A DNA stretch of 64,000 nucleotides from Lachnospiraceae bacterium (GCA_019421365.1 JAHZFJ010000007.1:17359-81358), one strand, 5' to 3'; counted from the stretch's first letter, positions 1-9,365 are shown. Made by a program: numbers and translations. Notes: generated by a model not told the origin, from the letters alone.

Positions 1-2507
1 TTTTTGGATTGTTCTAGTTCAGTCCATGCAGCGTGGGCAGCCGCTTTAATTTCGGCAGCAGGTATGTTATGACTTTCTTTGAATACTTCAATAAGTCGTT
101 TTGTCAAAATCTCTTCAGATGTAAATGCTAAGAAAGGATTCTGATAGAAGATGGAATCTCCAATAAGTTCGTCTACATTATTCTTAATGTTTTCACCATA
201 AGAAGTAACAATAGGGCAGTTATAGTGATTATTAGCACCTGGTACTTCGTTTCGTTCATAGAAAACACAAGGATAGAAGATATAATCAATTCCTTGCTTA
301 ATTAACCACATTACATGACCATGAGCAAGTTTAGCAGGGTAACATTCTGATTCACTTGGTATAGATTCAATACCTAATTCATAAAGCTTATGCGTTGAAT
401 TTGGTGATAATATAACACGGAAACCAAGTTCTGAGAAGAAAGTAAACCAATAAGGATAATTTTCATATTGATTTAAGACTCTTGGAATTCCGACAGTTCC
501 ACGGTATGCTTTATCTTGTTCAAGAGGAGTGTAATTAAACATTCGACCTAGTTTATATTCAAAAAGATTGGGAATATTGTCCTTATTCTTTGCTTTACCG
601 AGACCTCGCTCGCAACGATTTCCTGTTATATATTGTCTTCCACCAGTAAAGCGATTAATTGTAAGATTACAATTATTTGTACAACCTTTACAGTGAGACA
701 TCGATGTCTCAAATTTCAATGAATTGATTTTATCAATGGTAAGCATTGATGATTCAACACCTGGTGTATAGCGTTCTCTTGCAATTAAAGCAGCACCGAA
801 AGCCCCCATAATACCTGCAATATCTGGACGAACTACTTCACGTCCTAGAATCTTTTCGAAACTACGTAATACAGCATCATTATAGAAAGTACCACCCTGA
901 ACAACTACATTCTTGCCAAGATCTTTAGGATCTGCTAGTTTGATAACTTTATACAATGCATTCTTAATTACAGAATAAGCAAGACCAGCAGAGATGTCAT
1001 CAACTCCAGCACCTTCTTTTTGCGCCTGTTTTACGTTGGAGTTCATGAATACGGTACATCTTGAACCAAGATCAATAGGATTTTCTGCAAACAAAGCAAC
1101 TTTAGCAAAGTCCGCTACTTCGTAATTGAGTGATTTGGCGAATGTCTCAATGAAAGAACCACAACCAGAAGAGCAAGCTTCATTTAATTGTACACTATCT
1201 ACAGTACTATTTTTGATTTTGATACATTTCATATCTTGACCACCGATATCGATGATACAATCAACGGTTGATTCGAAGAAAGCAGCAGCATAATAGTGTG
1301 ACACTGTTTCTACTTCACCTTCATCTAATAATAAAGCTGCTTTAATTAGAGCTTCACCATATCCAGTGGAGCAGGACCGAACAATCTTAGCACTATCAGG
1401 TAAGATACTATAGATCTCTTTGATTGCTTTAATTGTTGTCTTCAAAGGGCTACCGTTATTGTTACTATAGAATGAATATAATAATGATCCATCCTCACCT
1501 ACTAAGGCCACTTTTGTTGTAGTTGAACCTGCATCAATACCTAAGAAGCAATCACCCTCATATGTTTTTAAGTCTGCCTTTAAAACAGTATGTTTAGAAT
1601 GACGTGTAGTGAAGTTGTTATATTCTTCTTCACTATTAAATAACGGTTCCATACGGGAAACTTCAAAGTCCATATGTATCTTTGAAGAAAGTTTTGATAA
1701 CATCTGTTCAATTGAGGTAATACCATCGAGTTTACTACTTAATGCAGAACCAATAGCTGCAAATAGATGGGAATTATCCGGTGCAATTGTGTTTTCTGGA
1801 GTGAGATTTAAAGTTCGAATGAATGCATTTTTCAATTCAGTTAAGAAGTGTAGTGGACCACCAAGGAATGCTATATTTCCGCGAATAGGTTTTCCGCATG
1901 CAAGACCACTGATTGTCTGATTTACTACTGCTTGGAAAATAGATGCGGCTAGATCTTGTTTAGTAGCACCTTCATTAATCAAAGGTTGAATATCAGATTT
2001 AGCAAAAACACCGCATCTGGCAGCGATAGGATAGATTGCTTTATAATCTTTTGCATATTCATTTAAACCAATAGCATCAGTTTTTAATAATGATGCCATC
2101 TGATCAATGAAAGAACCAGTACCACCAGCACAGATTCCATTCATTCTTTGATCAATACCGTTTGTGAAATATATAATTTTAGCGTCTTCTCCGCCAAGTT
2201 CTATTGCTACGTCAGTTTGAGGAGCGTAATTTTGCAATGCAGTAGATACTGCAACAACCTCCTGAACAAATGGAACATCAAGATGCTTAGATAACGAAAG
2301 ACCACCTGAACCTGTGATAACAGGTGCTATGGAACAATTACCCAATTCTTTATATGCTTTTTCTAGAAGCGTATGTAAGGTTTCTTGAATATTCGCATAA
2401 TGTCGTTCATAGTCAGAAAATAAAATGGTATGATGATCATCAAGAACTGCGATTTTAACAGTTGTTGAACCGATATCGATACCGAGAGTATAAATTGAAT
2501 TGTTCAT
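1..2507 (-). CDS. 2-hydroxyacyl-CoA dehydratase activator-type ATPase, giant form (3' part outside window)
   Basis: The gene is cut by the left edge; about 835 N-terminal codons are visible. Two successive BadF/BadG/BcrA-type ASKHA ATPase domains can be read: the first opens with LGIDIGSTTVKIAV near residue 7 and carries MNGICAGGTGSFIDQM; the second opens near residue 325 with FLGIDAGSTTTKVA and carries IIDIGGQDMKC and ACSSGCGSFIETF. A DUF2229-like part follows, with a cysteine cluster (HCKGCTNNCN) and NCPIVTSYGENI. Family members activate (R)-2-hydroxyacyl-CoA dehydratases by ATP-driven electron transfer, but these roughly 1400-residue versions have no assigned substrate. The ATG at 2505-2507 follows an AGGAGG (about 2528-2533) that is unusually far away, roughly 20 nt; no closer in-frame start was found. 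Confidence 0.85.
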   Translation of the reverse strand, partial: MNNSIYTLGIDIGSTTVKIAVLDDHHTILFSDYERHYANIQETLHTLLEKAYKELGNCSIAPVITGSGGLSLSKHLDVPFVQEVVAVSTALQNYAPQTDVAIELGGEDAKIIYFTNGIDQRMNGICAGGTGSFIDQMASLLKTDAIGLNEYAKDYKAIYPIAARCGVFAKSDIQPLINEGATKQDLAASIFQAVVNQTISGLACGKPIRGNIAFLGGPLHFLTELKNAFIRTLNLTPENTIAPDNSHLFAAIGSALSSKLDGITSIEQMLSKLSSKIHMDFEVSRMEPLFNSEEEYNNFTTRHSKHTVLKADLKTYEGDCFLGIDAGSTTTKVALVGEDGSLLYSFYSNNNGSPLKTTIKAIKEIYSILPDSAKIVRSCSTGYGEALIKAALLLDEGEVETVSHYYAAAFFESTVDCIIDIGGQDMKCIKIKNSTVDSVQLNEACSSGCGSFIETFAKSLNYEVADFAKVALFAENPIDLGSRCTVFMNSNVKQAQKEGAGVDDISAGLAYSVIKNALYKVIKLADPKDLGKNVVVQGGTFYNDAVLRSFEKILGREVVRPDIAGIMGAFGAALIARERYTPGVESSMLTIDKINSLKFETSMSHCKGCTNNCNLTINRFTGGRQYITGNRCERGLGKAKNKDNIPNLFEYKLGRMFNYTPLEQDKAYRGTVGIPRVLNQYENYPYWFTFFSELGFRVILSPNSTHKLYELGIESIPSESECYPAKLAHGHVMWLIKQGIDYIFYPCVFYERNEVPGANNHYNCPIVTSYGENIKNNVDELIGDSIFYQNPFLAFTSEEILTKRLIEVFKESHNIPAAEIKAAAHAAWTELEQSK

Positions 2508-2882
2508 TTGTAGCCAGCTTACGCTGTCCCTCCTTTATTATTAAAGAATGCCTTTACCTGTGATTATATCAATATTACTTGTAATATTATAACAGGTTAA
2601 TATTAGAAACTTCCTTCCCCCGAAAGTTATATACATATGAAATTAAATAATAGAATATCTTCACATATACTTATTTAACTAAACAATCTAATAAACATGA
2701 CTATTATACGACAAACAAATGAATTCTTCAACTTTATTTTGTTAACTACATTTAATATGAAGAAAAAGCTAAGTCAAGCTTACATAACATTACTTCAAAT
2801 TATACACATTCTACTCGGCGTTTGAATATATTAGTAGTGTATAAGCTTTTTGAATATTGAAATTAAGAAAGGATAGACAAGA
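2508..2882. other. Divergent intergenic region
   Basis: AT-rich spacer between the minus-strand activator gene and the plus-strand LysM gene. It must hold both promoters. A TATAAT-like box on the minus strand (2591-2586) is the only element I can point to, and it lacks a good -35 partner. No ORF with a ribosome binding site and no RNA gene was seen. Confidence 0.4.
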
Positions 2883-3434
2883 ATGAAGAGTTTTGATTAT
2901 TGTAGAGGAATTGTCCATGTAATTAAGAGAGGGGATTCCTTGTATACAATTAGCAGAAAATATAATGTACCATTAGCTTTAATTATGCGTGCGAATCCTT
3001 ATGCAGATGTATATAATTTGCAAATTGGAGATGAAATTTGTGTTCCTGTAACAAATATGGGCGGCATTGGTAATATTTGCACAGGAAACGACTGTGCTCC
3101 ACTATTACCAGAAATGCCAGAAATGCCAATGCAACCTAGCACGCCATCAATGCCAATGCAGCCTAGTACACCATCAATGCCAATGCAGCCTAGTACACCA
3201 TCAATGCCAATGCAACCTAGCACGCCTTCAATACCAGTTACTCCAATAGCACCAGGAGTTAATCTAATTACTTATATTATCAAAGATGCAGAGACCTTAA
3301 AAGATATACTTGACAAGTTCGATATTGATTTAGAAGACTTTATCGAGAACAATAATATGTCAACAGTATTGTTGAAACCAGGTATGACGATTAATATACC
3401 TGATAGAAGAGTGGGAGAAGAGGTTGAAGAGTAA
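2883..3434 (+). CDS. LysM-domain protein with nonapeptide repeat linker
   Basis: A protein of 183 residues. An N-terminal LysM domain (about 10-56, HVIKRGDSLYTISRKYNVPL and IGDEICVPV) probably binds peptidoglycan or a similar glycan. A linker of four exact MPMQPSTPS repeats spans residues 81-116. A second, weaker LysM-like segment lies at about 128-173 (TYIIKDAETLKDILDKFDID, KPGMTINIP). There is no signal peptide, which fits a spore coat or cortex-associated LysM protein rather than a secreted hydrolase; that role is inference. An AAGGATAG ribosome binding site precedes the ATG, and a strong terminator follows, so it is monocistronic. Confidence 0.85.
   Translation: MKSFDYCRGIVHVIKRGDSLYTISRKYNVPLALIMRANPYADVYNLQIGDEICVPVTNMGGIGNICTGNDCAPLLPEMPEMPMQPSTPSMPMQPSTPSMPMQPSTPSMPMQPSTPSIPVTPIAPGVNLITYIIKDAETLKDILDKFDIDLEDFIENNNMSTVLLKPGMTINIPDRRVGEEVEE
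3123..3230 (+). repeat. Four tandem 27-bp repeats coding MPMQPSTPS
   Basis: Four in-frame 27-bp units encode identical MPMQPSTPS blocks. They differ only at synonymous sites (caacctagcacg against cagcctagtaca), and units 1 and 4, and 2 and 3, are most alike. Such coding minisatellites change length by slippage. The sequence is not a CRISPR array: there are no spacers. Confidence 0.9.
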
Positions 3435-3492
3435 TTAGTATTATATGATTTATAAATAAGCATTATTAATAAAGGACGATAAGGAATAAAAG

Positions 3493-3534
3493 CTGTCGAG
3501 TTCATTATGCAATATTGATTCGACAGTTTTTTTT
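3493..3534 (+). terminator. Intrinsic terminator after the LysM gene
   Basis: CTGTCGA (3493-3499) pairs with TCGACAG (3520-3526), directly followed by a run of eight T. Confidence 0.85.
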
Positions 3535-3757
3535 AGAAAAGCCTTGTATTCATCTAAAAATATAGAATAATAAGTGGTATTGGTTAGTTACTTCACATTA
3601 TTATTGAAAATCATGTATAAACCTACAAATAGTAACATGGAATAATATGGGTAGTAATTTATTTTTAAAGTGTTTGACAAACGGTAATGTTACACATATA
3701 ATTAATTTGGTTAGAAACACAGTGTCAACTGTTATTAAAAGAAAGGATGTGGATTAT

Positions 3758-3871
3758 ATGGAAAGTGGACCGAGTAGTCGCCGGCAAAATATTTTTACTA
3801 CGGCATTATTATTTGGACAAAGAAACACAAAAATTAAATATAATCGCACTTCCGTTAGGATACATAGATAA
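3758..3871 (+). CDS. Candidate 37-residue leader peptide upstream of corA
   Basis: A short ORF starts at an ATG with GAAAGGATG (3741-3749) at good spacing and ends 79 bases before corA. The product would be basic, with the run MESGPSSRRQNIFTTALL and later four more Arg. No homologue is recognised. Its last codons and stop lie on the left arm of the long stem at 3848-3935, so translating ribosomes would interfere with folding. By analogy with the short corL ORF in the Salmonella corA leader it may be regulatory rather than a functional protein. The reading frame is open further upstream to 3647, but without a ribosome binding site there. Confidence 0.4.
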   Translation: MESGPSSRRQNIFTTALLFGQRNTKIKYNRTSVRIHR

Positions 3872-3935
3872 CAGCCACTAAAAACAAAATACCATTTTTT
3901 CTTGTATGCTTTTTGTCTAGTATCCTAATGGAAGT
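3848..3935 (+). promoter_or_regulatory. Long stem-loop in the corA leader
   Basis: The arm at 3848-3867 (ACTTCCGTTAGGATACATAG) pairs with 3917-3935 (CTAGTATCCTAATGGAAGT): 16 consecutive pairs with one G-T, then a single bulged A and 3 more pairs. The loop is about 49 nt. The right arm ends five bases before the corA ribosome binding site (AGGAGC, 3940-3945), so folding could change access to it. No U-run follows, so it is not a plain terminator. It does not match the M-box consensus as I know it. Confidence 0.65.
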
Positions 3936-3950
3936 AGATAGGAGCGTACT

Positions 3951-4886
3951 ATGATTGAAGTATACAAAACATATGACGATGGACTGCGTCAAATCAACGA
4001 TTTTGAGGAAGGTTGTTGGATTGCATTAACAAATCCTACTGCGACTGAGTTGCTACAGGTATCCGACCGATATCAGGTTGATATTAACGATTTGAGAGCA
4101 CCCTTAGATGAAGAGGAACGCTCAAGAATTGAGGTAGAGGATGCATATACGTTAATTCTTGTAGATATTCCAACCTTAGAGGAACGTAACAAGAATAATC
4201 GGTATGTAACGATTCCTTTGGCAATCCTATTAACAAAAGGTGCAATTATAACAATCTGTTTAGAGGAAACTCCAATCTTGAAGAGTTTTATGGATGGAAG
4301 AGTAAGAGACTTCTTCACATACAAGAAAACGAGATTCATCTTGCAGATTCTATATAAAAATGCAAGTGCATATCTTCAGCATCTTCGTGTTATTGACCGA
4401 AAAAGTGAAGAAGTTGAGAAGAAATTACACGTCTCAACGAAGAATCGCGAATTAATCGAACTTCTTGAATTAGAGAAGAGTTTGGTTTACTTTACGACAT
4501 CCTTACGTGCTAATGAAGTTGTACTCGAAAAATTACTAAAAACTGAGAATATAAAACAGTATCCAGAAGATACAGATTTGCTTGAAGATGTTATTATTGA
4601 AAATAAGCAAGCAATTGAGATGGCTAATATATATAGCGGAATTTTAAGTGGTACAATGGATGCATTTGCATCGGTTATCTCAAATAACCTTAACATTGTT
4701 ATGAAATTCTTAGCTACAGTTACAATCGTATTATCCATACCGACAATGATTGCTAGTTTCTTTGGAATGAACTTTGTTAATATCCCAGGTGGAGAAGCAA
4801 AGTATGGTTTCTATATCGTAACAGCAGGTGCATTTGCGTTGACAGCATTGGTGGCATTCATATTAGCAAAAAAAGATTTATTCTAA
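3951..4886 (+). CDS. corA: CorA-family Mg2+/divalent cation transporter
   Basis: The 311-residue protein is normal length for CorA. It has the large N-terminal cytoplasmic domain, a long coiled helix rich in Glu and Lys (about 140-245), and two C-terminal membrane segments (about 249-271 and 285-306) joined by the selectivity-loop signature GMN at 272-274 (FFGMNFVNIPGG). The C-terminal tail KKDLF is basic. Such pentameric channels import Mg2+ and sometimes Co2+/Ni2+. The gene stands alone behind a structured leader with a possible leader ORF, which suggests post-transcriptional control. Confidence 0.92.
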   Translation: MIEVYKTYDDGLRQINDFEEGCWIALTNPTATELLQVSDRYQVDINDLRAPLDEEERSRIEVEDAYTLILVDIPTLEERNKNNRYVTIPLAILLTKGAIITICLEETPILKSFMDGRVRDFFTYKKTRFILQILYKNASAYLQHLRVIDRKSEEVEKKLHVSTKNRELIELLELEKSLVYFTTSLRANEVVLEKLLKTENIKQYPEDTDLLEDVIIENKQAIEMANIYSGILSGTMDAFASVISNNLNIVMKFLATVTIVLSIPTMIASFFGMNFVNIPGGEAKYGFYIVTAGAFALTALVAFILAKKDLF

Positions 4887-4905
4887 GTGATTTAGATTAT
4901 TTTTG

Positions 4906-4937
4906 GGGTTGTCGTATGTTGTTGTATGACAATCCCA
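4906..4937 (+). terminator. Hairpin after corA (weak terminator)
   Basis: GGGGTTGTCGTA (4906-4917) pairs with TATGACAATCCC (4926-4937) with G-T wobbles. There is no T-run after it, so it may act on RNA stability rather than termination. Confidence 0.5.
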
Positions 4938-5078
4938 TTCTAATGTTTAATAGTATAATAACAGATTATGTATAGCCTCGACTGGCTCGTAACAAGAACG
5001 TAGGAATGTTCACAACGAGTATGATTATTATAATAGGGTAAAGGATTTATCAAAATTCTGTGAAATTTCTATTTTTTA

Positions 5079-5107
5079 TTGACTTAAAACAGAATCTTAG
5101 TTATTCT
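5079..5107 (+). promoter_or_regulatory. Predicted sigma-A promoter for the rhomboid-like gene
   Basis: TTGACT (5079-5084), 17-nt spacer, TATTCT (5102-5107), about 50 bases before the start codon. Confidence 0.5.
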
Positions 5108-5155
5108 TATCCTAGATTACGTAGAGTAGTCAATTCTAATAAAGAGGTGTGTTAG

Positions 5156-6025
5156 ATGAAATTTATCAATAAGTTAGAGAGAAAATTCGGACGATATGCA
5201 ATTCATGATTTAATGAAATATATCATAATACTATATGTTTTAGGTGCGTTGCTTTACCAAATTAATCCTGGGTTTTATGCGGCATATCTAAGTCTGGATA
5301 TTGGTCAAGTACTCCGGGGTCAAATTTGGAGACTAGTTACTTTCATCATTTACCCAGCTGATATGGGTGGGGGATTAGGCATCTTTTTCTTTGCTATTGA
5401 GATGTATCTATATTATATGATTGGTAATTCACTAGAAAACGCTTGGGGCGCATTTAGATTCAATTTATATTATATATCAGGTATTTTGTTTAATGTTATT
5501 GCAGCATTTATCCTTTACTTTATTATGGGCGGTATTTATCCTAATGGACTTACTTTTATTAACCGTTCCATGTTCTTTGCTTTTGCTGCAATTTATCCAA
5601 ACATACAATTCCTGTTATTCTTTGTATTACCAGTTAAGGTAAAACATTTAGCTTATATATATGCAGCAATAATTGGTTATGATGTATTTACGTATGTTCG
5701 TTATGCAGTATTAACGCCAGATGCGTATGCGAGAACTTTTTATCTTGCAATGGCAATCTCAATTTTAGTTGCACTGCTTAACTTTGTGATTTTCTTTTTT
5801 GCAACAAGAAATTACAAAAGAATATCACCAGCAGCACGGAAACGTAGAAGAACGTATCATAAAGAAGTCAATCGTTCGAAAACTATTACAAGACATAAAT
5901 GTGCAGTTTGTGGTAGAACGGAACAAGATGATGAAAATCTAGAATTCCGTTTTTGTTCCAAATGCGATGGTAATTACGAATATTGCATGGAACACCTTTT
6001 TACGCATACTCATGTTAAAAAATAA
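5156..6025 (+). CDS. Rhomboid-fold membrane protein with C-terminal zinc-ribbon-like tail
   Basis: The 289-residue polytopic protein has about six hydrophobic segments (the first near 22-40, the last near 195-218). The stretch around YYMIGNSLENAWGAFRFNLY resembles the conserved second-helix region of rhomboid proteins. The catalytic GxSG motif expected in the fourth segment is absent (NRSMFFAFAAIYPN there), so it is probably a proteolytically inactive, derlin/iRhom-like member. After a basic linker (ARKRRR) comes a Cys/His tail with C249, C252, C267, C270, C277, H280 and H284 that could bind zinc in the cytoplasm. It is a single-gene unit between corA and pyruvate kinase. The function is unknown. 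Confidence 0.65.
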   Translation: MKFINKLERKFGRYAIHDLMKYIIILYVLGALLYQINPGFYAAYLSLDIGQVLRGQIWRLVTFIIYPADMGGGLGIFFFAIEMYLYYMIGNSLENAWGAFRFNLYYISGILFNVIAAFILYFIMGGIYPNGLTFINRSMFFAFAAIYPNIQFLLFFVLPVKVKHLAYIYAAIIGYDVFTYVRYAVLTPDAYARTFYLAMAISILVALLNFVIFFFATRNYKRISPAARKRRRTYHKEVNRSKTITRHKCAVCGRTEQDDENLEFRFCSKCDGNYEYCMEHLFTHTHVKK

Positions 6026-6139
6026 TATTGACAAGAATGGGTAATATGGAAAGAATTTTATTTTGTGAAAACCTAGGTACATAATGATGTATATTGTGTG
6101 CGTAGTAACTATATATGTAATTAGAATAGGATGGTAAAA

Positions 6140-7567
6140 ATGATGAACAAAAAAACAAAAATAGTATGTACGATGGGACCAAACATGGACAATATCGAGA
6201 ATATCCGTGCGTTAGCAAAGAACGGTATGGATATTGCCAGATTAAACTTTTCACATGGTGATCATGAAGAACACTTAAACAGAATCAACATGATTAAACA
6301 AGTTAGAGAAGAACTTGGTTTACCAATCGCTATATTATTAGACACCAAGGGTCCTGAAATCAGAACTGGTATGTTAGTTAATGATGAGAAAGTACAATTA
6401 CAAGAAGGACAAGATTTCGTATTAACAACTGAAGAAATTGTTGGTGATGCGAACAAAGTTTCTATTACTTATACTCAACTACCAGAAGATGTTAAAGAAG
6501 GGGACACCATTCTTATCGATGACGGTTTAATTGGACTTTCTGTACAAAAAGTTTGTGATAAGGAAATATTCTGTAAAGTAACAAACGGTGGTTTATTAGG
6601 AAGCCGTAAAGGTGTTAACGTTCCAGGTGTAAGCGTTAAATTACCAGGAATTACTCAAAAAGACAAAGATGATATTATCTTCGGTATAAGCCAAGGATTA
6701 GACTTTGTTGCAGCTTCATTCGTACGTAATGCAGATGCAGTAAGAGAAATTCGTAAAGTATTAAATGATGCTAACTCTGATATGGCAATCATCTCTAAGA
6801 TTGAAAATGAAGAAGGTATTCAAAACATCGATGAAATTATTGAAGAATCAGATGGTATCATGGTTGCACGTGGTGACATGGGTGTAGAAATTCCTGCAGC
6901 TGAAGTTCCATTTATCCAAAAAATGATTATCCAAAAATGTAACGACGCTTATAAACCAGTTATTACAGCAACTCAAATGTTAGATTCTATGATTCGTAAT
7001 CCAAGACCAACAAGAGCAGAAGTAACTGACGTTGCTAACGCAATCTATGATGGTACAGATGCAATCATGTTATCTGGTGAAACTGCAATGGGTAAATATC
7101 CTGTTGAAGCATTACAAACAATGGTTAGCATCGCTGTAGAAACTGAATCACATCTTGATTATGATGGAATTCTTGAAATGAACAGTCTTCACAGAAGTAA
7201 GAGCGTATCAAGTGGTATCTGCTACTCAGCAGTTGCAACAGCTAGCAGCTTAAATGCAAAAGTTATTGCTGCTTCTACTTTCTCAGGTTATACTGCACGT
7301 TTAGTTTCAAAGTTAAAACCTCAATCAATTATTTTAGGTTTATCACCACTTGAAAGTACATTAAGAAAGATGCAATTATTCTGGGGAGTTGTTCCAGTTA
7401 AAGTTAATGAAGTTAATTCAACTGATGCTCTTCTAGATGACGCTGTAGCTGATGTAAAAGCAAGAGGTTTCGTAGAAAAGGATGATATTATGATTTTAAC
7501 AGCAGGTCTACCAGCAGGTAAAACTGGTGTTACTAACATGATCAAAGCAGTTATTATCGAAGATTAA
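6140..7567 (+). CDS. pyk: Pyruvate kinase
   Basis: It converts phosphoenolpyruvate and ADP to pyruvate and ATP. The sequence has the N-terminal TKIVCTMGP, the substrate loop VARGDMGVEIP, the signature ISKIENEEGI around the catalytic lysine, and ITATQMLDSM with RAEVTDVANA. At about 475 residues it is the short form, without the extra C-terminal PEP-utiliser domain of Bacillus enzymes. Three in-frame ATGs cluster here (6131, 6140, 6143). The AGGATGG at 6128-6134 looks like the ribosome binding site and overlaps the first, so I favour 6140 or 6143. Confidence 0.95.
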   Translation: MMNKKTKIVCTMGPNMDNIENIRALAKNGMDIARLNFSHGDHEEHLNRINMIKQVREELGLPIAILLDTKGPEIRTGMLVNDEKVQLQEGQDFVLTTEEIVGDANKVSITYTQLPEDVKEGDTILIDDGLIGLSVQKVCDKEIFCKVTNGGLLGSRKGVNVPGVSVKLPGITQKDKDDIIFGISQGLDFVAASFVRNADAVREIRKVLNDANSDMAIISKIENEEGIQNIDEIIEESDGIMVARGDMGVEIPAAEVPFIQKMIIQKCNDAYKPVITATQMLDSMIRNPRPTRAEVTDVANAIYDGTDAIMLSGETAMGKYPVEALQTMVSIAVETESHLDYDGILEMNSLHRSKSVSSGICYSAVATASSLNAKVIAASTFSGYTARLVSKLKPQSIILGLSPLESTLRKMQLFWGVVPVKVNEVNSTDALLDDAVADVKARGFVEKDDIMILTAGLPAGKTGVTNMIKAVIIED

Positions 7568-7633
7568 TTATAATCAAATTAGTTAATACTAAGATAGTAG
7601 AGTTGATATAAATAAATAGGTAGTATCTAGACG

Positions 7634-7684
7634 GGCTGTCGTGTTAAGAAGTATGGTAAAATTACCAATCTTAGTACGATGGCC
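7634..7684 (+). terminator. Long hairpin after pyk
   Basis: GGCTGTCGT (7634-7642) pairs with ACGATGGCC (7676-7684) using two G-T pairs, then inner stems TAAGA/TCTTA and TGGTAA/TTACCA. There is no T-run. A smaller hairpin (GAAAGTGCG/CGTGCTTTC, about 7819-7841) lies further along the 324-base gap before the next gene; nothing else is seen in that gap. Confidence 0.5.
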
Positions 7685-7891
7685 TGTTCCAAATCAGTAT
7701 AAAATACGTGATAATTACTAAAATTTTATAAAATTATAAAAAATTTATATGAAATGGTAGCGTAGATATCGTTTTATTGTTATAATAGTAATTAGCGATT
7801 TTATTTTCGTGACAACAGAAAGTGCGCGAAACGTGCTTTCCATTGTAGATCTTTAGCTGGCAGTATAAAATTACAAGGTGAGGTTTTTAAT

Positions 7892-9301
7892 ATGAGTTTA
7901 AGTGTAAATCAATTACTAAAAAATATAAGAGATAATAAGGAAGTAGAAGTATATTTACCACAATATATGAATCGATCCCTATCTGCTTATTATAGATATT
8001 CTTTCGTTGATTTAACTATGAAATATGTCATGTTATATGAAGTGATTTCTGAAAAGCATAATAAACAAATTGATCAAGTAGAAGATATCTTAAACCAAGT
8101 TAATCAATTAGTGAAAGAAACTATGTTAGATGCGTTTGATGAAAGTACTCGTGTAACAAAAGTGGAAGAAATTGATGCTGTACGTAAAGAAATTATGTCT
8201 AGAATGAAATCTATCACAGCATACGCAGACATTATGCAATTATATGAATACGTTTTAAATCGTATTGAAGACAAATATGCTGATGAGATTGAAGACTTCG
8301 ATGTAGATGTTTTCACTGGAGAAATTATTAATTATATCTTCTCAAATAATGACAATGTTGTTATTAATACAAGAGTTCAAGAAATCATAGGACAACTACC
8401 AGTCAGAATGACTAAGACAAAATACTATGATTTATTAAAAGATAGTATTTCAATCTATAAAGGAAGTGAAAGAAATTCCGTAGATGGATATTTATATATG
8501 ATAAAATCTGCAACTACATTAGAGAGACCTAAAGAAATGAAGAAACAATTTCCAGAGCTTTATAAAGCGGTTACTCAAATTGAATCTGCAGATTTCAAGA
8601 ATTTAACTAAGCCAGAATTCTATCGTTTAAATGGAATGGTACAAGACCGTGCGATTGATTTGCTAGAAATTTCTGATCTATATATGCAATTACAAGAAAT
8701 TATAAATTGCTTATATGCGTATAATCTTACAGTAGGTTATCAGAACGCTGATATGAAGGAAGAGACACTCTGTAAGGAATTAATAGCTCATGTTAATGCT
8801 TGCTTCTTAGAAGGCGCAGAAAAAGAACTTGATGAGAAAGAAGTGGACAAGCTTACTAAACTTGAAGGGGCTATGGAATCTTCAATGCAAGAAATTGCAA
8901 TAATAGAAGGTGGCTATGACGATGTTATGACTTCGTATGGCAAAAAATTAAAGAGTTTCATGTTAGATACACAAGGAGCATGTGTGACTACTTGTATGAA
9001 ATTACTTGGAAACAGCATGTTTATTGATTTGAACGCAAAAGTATCAACTAAGTTAGCTGATGATGCGTACATTGAAAAAGTAACAACTACATTGTTCAAA
9101 AATCTTGCTAAGATGTTTGATAAAGTTCCACAATGTGTTGTTCGTGCTGTGATGGCAAGTTCACTAAACAAGATGCCAGTATTTTTTAATAATTCAGATG
9201 AAATCGCTGAATATATTGCGAACTCATTAAATCAATGCAAAGATGCTGCAGAAAAGAATGCTTGCTATAGTATCATTAAAGATATTATGTCAGAACAATA
9301 A
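7892..9301 (+). CDS. Unassigned 469-residue helical protein
   Basis: I do not recognise a family. The protein is soluble, acidic and probably mostly alpha-helical, with no signal peptide, no membrane segment and no nucleotide-binding motif. Six Cys are scattered in the second half. The ATG has a good AGGTGAGG ribosome binding site (7879-7886). Hairpins flank it on both sides, so it is monocistronic. Codon use looks like its neighbours, so it appears to be a resident gene. Confidence 0.75.
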   Translation: MSLSVNQLLKNIRDNKEVEVYLPQYMNRSLSAYYRYSFVDLTMKYVMLYEVISEKHNKQIDQVEDILNQVNQLVKETMLDAFDESTRVTKVEEIDAVRKEIMSRMKSITAYADIMQLYEYVLNRIEDKYADEIEDFDVDVFTGEIINYIFSNNDNVVINTRVQEIIGQLPVRMTKTKYYDLLKDSISIYKGSERNSVDGYLYMIKSATTLERPKEMKKQFPELYKAVTQIESADFKNLTKPEFYRLNGMVQDRAIDLLEISDLYMQLQEIINCLYAYNLTVGYQNADMKEETLCKELIAHVNACFLEGAEKELDEKEVDKLTKLEGAMESSMQEIAIIEGGYDDVMTSYGKKLKSFMLDTQGACVTTCMKLLGNSMFIDLNAKVSTKLADDAYIEKVTTTLFKNLAKMFDKVPQCVVRAVMASSLNKMPVFFNNSDEIAEYIANSLNQCKDAAEKNACYSIIKDIMSEQ

Positions 9302-9326
9302 ATTAAAGAATAATTTTTAAATTTGG

Positions 9327-9365
9327 TACTGTCGCCTGAGTAAGAAATTACTTGGTTCGGCAGTA
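9327..9365 (+). terminator. Hairpin after the 469-residue ORF
   Basis: TACTGTCG (9327-9334) pairs with CGGCAGTA (9358-9365), with an inner AGTAA/TTACT stem; no T-run. Confidence 0.45.

Noticed and set aside
1609..1920. 103-codon plus-strand frame
   Set aside because: It is antisense to the activator-type ATPase gene, whose domains read cleanly on the minus strand; no ribosome binding site.
3758..3935. M-box (Mg2+) riboswitch upstream of corA
   Set aside because: None of the conserved M-box segments could be found; only the long stem and the small ORF are supported.
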